Positions 59,188 through 64,000 of a stretch of DNA of 64,000 bases are shown here, piece after piece. Position 1 is the stretch's first letter, and each line of letters starts with the position of its first letter. Source of the DNA: Nemophila menziesii (lineage: Eukaryota > Streptophyta > Magnoliopsida > Boraginales > Hydrophyllaceae); the NCBI GenBank assembly GCA_029959085.1, contig JARWIR010000027.1:3162001-3226000 (forward strand), in the 5' to 3' direction. A program made the translations under genes and the position numbers. The notes under the pieces are model-generated. The model did not search any database. It worked only from the letters and a program-made list of their open reading frames with translations, and was not told the DNA's origin.

Positions 59188-59900
59188 GAAAAGATAGTTT
59201 GTCATGACATTTCAAAAATAAATAATATTCATTATAATTAGGGTATAGCCCTCCTAATAATAATGGCAATAGGGTGAATAACAATATTTCATAGGTGATT
59301 GATATGAGAAGCGGAAAGAAAAGCAAAAGAGGCGGCAATTTCCAGAAAACGAGCTAGGGAGGCTTTAGAGGATGTTATTTATCTCGTAGCTAAGGAGAAG
59401 ATGAAGAGGAATCAAGCTTTATTAGCATCTGGAGTTGTTAACAGTAGAGCTATGAATTTAAATGGTGTTGGAATGGTGGTTGGAGATGGAACTCGAGCCA
59501 TAGCCAGAATAATGCCGGAAATGCACCACCATATGGGGAATAACATGGAGAGAATGGATAGCTCAGACGAGGTATTAAGTGCTTTAAACTCAGTTGAGTT
59601 AAGAGAGAAACATAGGTTAGTTTCAGGACAATCATCAAACAATGGTGCAGCTATGAATATCGGAGCGGCTATGGTAGCTTCTAGCTCAATCACTATGAAT
59701 TAAAGTCTTCAAAATCATCATCGCACTGGAGCTAGTGTGAATGAAATTCAACAGATAGTGGGTAATGCAATGGTACTAGTTCATGTTCAAGAAGTTGTTC
59801 TGATTCAAATCCTGGACGATGAAAATCAAATGCATGTCTTTAGGGGTATAACAATTTGTTTTTTAGCTTTAAAACAAACAACTTATCATTATACAGAGTT
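59188..59900 (+). pseudogene. Second captured gene fragment, copy in u9
   Basis: This is the longest copy without the GCTTAATTA stop apart from u6. It is open from just after a TGA near 59303 to the TAA at 59701-59703: EAERKAKEAAISRKRAREAL, EDVIYLVAKEKMKRNQALLA, then MNLNGVGMVVGDGTRAIARI and HHHMGNNMERMDSSDEVLSA, ending SSSITMN. The ATG-initiated part is 59401-59703 (100 residues). The frame reopens after the TAA. Source gene unknown. Confidence 0.5.
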
Positions 59901-62050
59901 GTGAAAATATGGACAAAGATTTGGGGCAAAAGAAGCAATAACACACACACATTCTTTCACTTTATTTCCATATTAAATAATGTAATTTATTTTTTCTCTT
60001 TATTTCTTGGAATTAAGAATTAATTATATTTTATTTCTTTCTCTAAGCATGAGCTCAAGATATTTTAGCTTGATATTTCATATGTATGAACTCTAGCTTT
60101 AATTTAGGATTATTTTCCATGAAATTTGGAGTTGCATGCATACTTATGTTTCATGAAGTTATTTTTCTTGATCACATATTGAGTTGTGATAGATTAAAGT
60201 ACCTCCGGGCTAAAATAGTTTATTGTTTAGAAAATAAATTATAAATGTTTAGTTGAGTTTGAGAATCGGGAGATCTACTCTAGCTAGATAAATAATTTAG
60301 GATTTGAACTTAGATATTATCTAATTTTGTTGGATTAATCAAAAGAGGTTTCTAGGATTAGGTAGTATCCCCATACTACCCTGAGCAACTTATACTGTAC
60401 CATAGAATTTCGGTTAGCAACTAAAATTTCCAATTTATCCTTTAATCAAAGAATTGTCCTAAAGCATGCTAGTGGTGAGTACGCAATCTTGAGATATTCC
60501 TTTATACATCGTATATTAAGATTTATTATTATAGTTCTTTGATTTTGTTTTAGTAATCCTTAGTTTTGTGTTTCCAAGTAGTACTTAATCTCTCAAAAAC
60601 AAATTAAAAATCCTATTTGTTTTAGTTTTAGTTTTTCTGACGATATCTAAATTAGAACTAAAATCACGTGTTTAACTTCTACTTCCCTGTGGGGACAGTA
60701 ACTTATCACTTTTTATTACTTATGACAACTCGTACGCTTGCACGGAGTCTTCAACAAATGTTAATTTTTATATCAGACCTCGTAAAAAAAACAATCATTT
60801 ATACTTGCACTATAGTTCCCTTAGTTTTTGAAACTATAACATAGTGTAGTTAGAAGGATGTTTTAAACGATTTGATCCCACTGGCCAGATGTTTAATTGA
60901 AATATATGCATTTTTAAGCATGTGTTAGTTATATCTTATATCAAGTGTTCTTTTCTAGTTATTCGATATAAAGGGACCTTTATATTTTCATGGATGGAGA
61001 GGATAAATATTTATCCTTGATGAACTTGTATAGTGTAACACAATGGGAGGATGTGCATCCATTGCAACAGAATAAGATTTCACAACATGACATCTTTGCG
61101 GGCTCCTTTATAATATTTGTCATGTATCACCATATATGTAAGCATTTTTTATGTTGACGTCAAGTCATATTGTTACCAATTCATCTATGAAGGGGTATAA
61201 AACCATTAATAAATGAATTGTAAAGCATTAATATTAAACTGATATGTTGACTTTAATAGTGTCGTATTGTAACCCTTAATGTATAAACAGTGGTATATTC
61301 TTATTTTTATATGCATGATTTAAATCTATATGAACACATTGTTATGAGATCTTGTTTTTTGGAACCCTTATCGTAATCCTTTTCATTTTAATGTATAATG
61401 GTAAGTTAAAAGGTATCTTTATATTCACAATAGAGTTGTTGGTGTATGCCCAAAATTTGCATGAGATGGTATATACCCATAATCCGTGTGACATAAGTAT
61501 ATAACACGCCCTGAAATTGCTATTATTGCAGATTAAACAAGGAAGATGTTAAAGGTTAAATTTACATGTAATACAGTGGGTATATGCCAACATAGATAAT
61601 CAGGTTTTTATTTTAAACTCTCATATATTAATTTTAGTGTTTATTGAGTTTATAAAGTGATTAACATAGTTTATTTGGGGTTTACAAAATGCTTAATGGT
61701 TAATGTGTAGAAATTTACATAATAATTATTGTTTATAGGTCCTTGGTCAGTAACAATTGTGGGTGTTGAACATCCACACTCGTCATAAAATCCAAATTTG
61801 TAATAAAAACTGCTACAAGATATGTAATATATTGCAAAAATAAGTGTAATCAATTGTATCCTTGCACAAGACAATAAAAAAATGGAACATTCTTAATCAT
61901 TTGCGTCACATAGGTTTAAAAATATCCAAAAGTATTAAAGTGCATTAAAAAGATTCAAGCTGGTAATAAACACTGCTACAAGATGTCTAATCTATTGCAA
62001 AAACAAGAGTAAACAATTCGTCCTAACACATGACGATTTAACCGGGCATA

Positions 62051-63522
62051 TGGTGGGGCCTAGGGTGTGATAAAATAAGATGTAAATAAAGTGCAAAAAC
62101 ACCCTAGAACTACACGGTTCTGCAAGTATACAGATCGTATGCAAGTTTTAGATTGAGATTCGTTCCGCAGAGACTACGAAGGTTAGAAGAATCTTATGCA
62201 ATAATCAGGTGCAATAAATTAAAGCTAGAACAACTAAACGCAAATAAAAGTAAAAAAAATAATGATGGAATCGATTTTCTAATTAACTAAATTAAAACTA
62301 AGAATTAGAAGACAGAAAATAAATATGAAAGAGAAGTGATATGAGAATGTAGCTCGAGTTGTTAGCATGTAATCCCCACTAGTTTTGCCGTTCTAAACAT
62401 GTAAGGGTGAATTATGTAGTATTTCCCTAATCGGTTCCAATTCGCTATCGGTAGTTTAAAATAGGATTTACCTGTGTCAATAAGGCTTCCTAAGCAAACT
62501 TTTCCTGTAATTGGTAAATAGTCACAAGAACTAAACCATAGTGATTATCTAGCTAGGTTGGGTTGTCAGATCAGACCTAATACTAGACGTTATGTGCTAA
62601 ACATGCAATTAAACACCGTTGTCAATGGTGACCTAATTACTAGATGGTAATTCTAATGGCTGCATTCCACAAGAACACAGAATATAAATCCAAACACATA
62701 AACAGAGAATAAAAACTATAATTCTATTTAAAACATTAAATTCCCAAATTAGATAGATGTCAATCAAAACTAGGGTTCATACATTAATGCTAAAACTCAA
62801 GCTAAAGAAATTTAGTTCATGAAAGAAAAGAAAGAAATTACAAAATTAAAGGTAAAAGAAGACATAATGATGAACAGCTCCTTCCAGACTTCTCTCTTGT
62901 GTTGTAAGTTTCCTCTTGGTTTAAGGTTTCACCAAGGATGATTTAAGAGTGTTAGTGTATAGGTTGACCTAAATCGTTTCTTTAGAGATAAGTTAAGTAA
63001 TGGACTCCTAGCCCAACTCAAATTCGTAAGGACATAAAGATAAACACTGATGGACCGTTTTGAGCATATCTTCTTCGTTATTGGTCGGTTTGAGCTCCAT
63101 AAGATACCAAAAGAATCGTAACAGAATTATCTTTTACCCTATGAAAGGAATCTTCCAAAATCGGCCTATTTCTTAGGTAAAATAACACTTCTTTAGGCGT
63201 GTGCTGCAGAAACTCATATTAGGCAGCTTTTCCTTTTCCTAATTTTTAGCCTTTGTTTCCTTTATCTCCAATTTCCATGTAAATCTCTTTCCATAAGTTG
63301 TAGTATTTGACTTAGACTCTAATTAATCTCCATAATTATCTTTAAAGCTTCACACTAAATAAACAATTAAACCCAATATGCTCTAAAAATATTATGTTAC
63401 TAAATCCAGACTCAAAATAGGAAAGTGCACTAAACTAAGCTAAAATCAACCTATAAACTAATACATAAGCCTAAAATGATGTCTCATGAGTATATTTTAT
63501 TATCACAAATGAGGAGACATCA
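62051..63522 (-). repeat. Ty3/gypsy 3' LTR, complete
   Basis: About 1,472 bp. On the + strand it begins TGGTGGGGCCTAGGG and ends GAGGAGACATCA, giving the TG...CA termini of an LTR; the element reads on the minus strand. The U5-side words (TAGTCTCTGCGGAACGAATC, TTGCAGAACCGTGTAGTTCT on the minus strand) resemble plant gypsy LTR ends. It is inserted directly into unit u9 after GGGCATA. No readable gene lies within it. Confidence 0.8.
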
Positions 63523-64000
63523 AGACCCCCAACTCAAAGTTGTATCGTCCCGATACAATAAAAGTAAAGAACAGTAGGGTAGTCAAAATAAACAAGAAGA
63601 AGTCGGAAGAGAATAAGAACAGAACACAATGAATGATCCTAGAGTAAAATATCTAAAAAGTCTCATGTAGTAATGTTCAAGAAATAATGCACACATATGC
63701 TTAATATACATGTAATCAACAATCCATAAATTCAAGTCCAGATTATTTTCGCAATGCCAGAAGGAGAGGATGATAACTTAGTTCAGGTTACTGGCTATAG
63801 GTTGTTCATAAGTCCCAAATACAGCATCCAATGGTCCACTTACCTACCACCTAATAGCTCAATTGTTTCTCCACCTAGTAGTTAGAAATCCTAAGGTATT
63901 GGTTATAACTTGGCTTAAGGACGGGTGTGGTATATTTGGATAATGAAAAGTGAGCTTTTGGCTCTCTCCTCACTAGCCATCAACGAATCGCCCTTGAGCT
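63523..64000 (-). mobile_element. Gypsy internal region, 3' part (runs off window)
   Basis: It starts with the polypurine tract (63523-63535) and is closely similar to 97-600, with scattered substitutions and small indels. It is therefore a second member of the family at the left end, in the same orientation. Only the non-coding 3' part is visible. Confidence 0.75.

Larger units (their letters stand above)
58256..62050 (+). repeat. Tandem unit u9 (3'-truncated by gypsy LTR)
   Basis: RPT4-like pseudogene (58256-59067), second gene fragment (59188-59900), hairpins near 60358 and non-coding DNA to GGGCATA at 62050, where a gypsy LTR begins. In u2 the same words continue GGGCATATTCTTAAAT, so the interruption is clear. 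Confidence 0.85.

Overview
This is a gene-poor, AT-rich, repeat-dominated stretch of an angiosperm nuclear genome. The evidence is a plant-type L1 LINE (DUF4283/CCHC ORF1), an initiator-Met-primed Ty1/copia element, a Ty3/gypsy family with a plant-type tail, a CACTA element with TNP2 and Ptta/En-Spm genes, and a decayed, intron-containing copy of the 26S proteasome ATPase gene RPT4. I see no intact host gene and no tRNA or rRNA gene. The species cannot be named from the sequence alone.

The backbone (about 3.65-62.05 kb) is a head-to-tail tandem array of a chimeric unit of about 4.9 kb, all on the + strand, with nine complete or partial copies (u1-u9). Each full unit holds, in order: (i) a pseudogene of the RPT4 ATPase core with introns still in place; (ii) a shared intron leading into an unidentified basic, Ala/Lys/Arg-rich frame followed by a Gly/Met/Asn/Ser-rich part; (iii) about 3 kb of AT-rich non-coding DNA with a conserved run of three hairpins and degenerate sub-repeats. 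The same nonsense codons recur in the RPT4 copies, so decay came before amplification.

The array has a higher-order structure. Positions 2444-20091 (a gypsy fragment, u1, u2 and part of u3) are repeated directly at 20092-32328 (the same fragment, u4, u5, u6). The period is about 12.24 kb once a 5.4-kb LINE present only in the first block is discounted.

Other elements sit in or beside the array. A minus-strand gypsy relic occupies 1-3650, and a second member of the family begins at 62051 in the same orientation. A nearly complete L1 LINE lies at 6408-11815 with 14-bp target-site duplications. A 35-bp remnant of a LINE insertion lies at 28032-28066. A Ty1/copia element with both LTRs and a 5-bp duplication lies at 35174-43546. 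A 5'-truncated CACTA element lies at 49535-57418; it carries a TNP2-like pseudogene, a 20-bp minisatellite, an internal promoter preceded by subterminal-type motifs, a second (Ptta/TNPA-like) pseudogene, and a right end with a 30-bp perfect palindrome.

Apparent order of events: RPT4 and a second gene fragment were joined and decayed; the chimera was tandemly amplified; a gypsy relic became attached; a 12-kb block was duplicated; the LINE then entered u1. The copia and CACTA insertions fall outside the duplicated blocks, so their timing relative to that duplication is not resolved.
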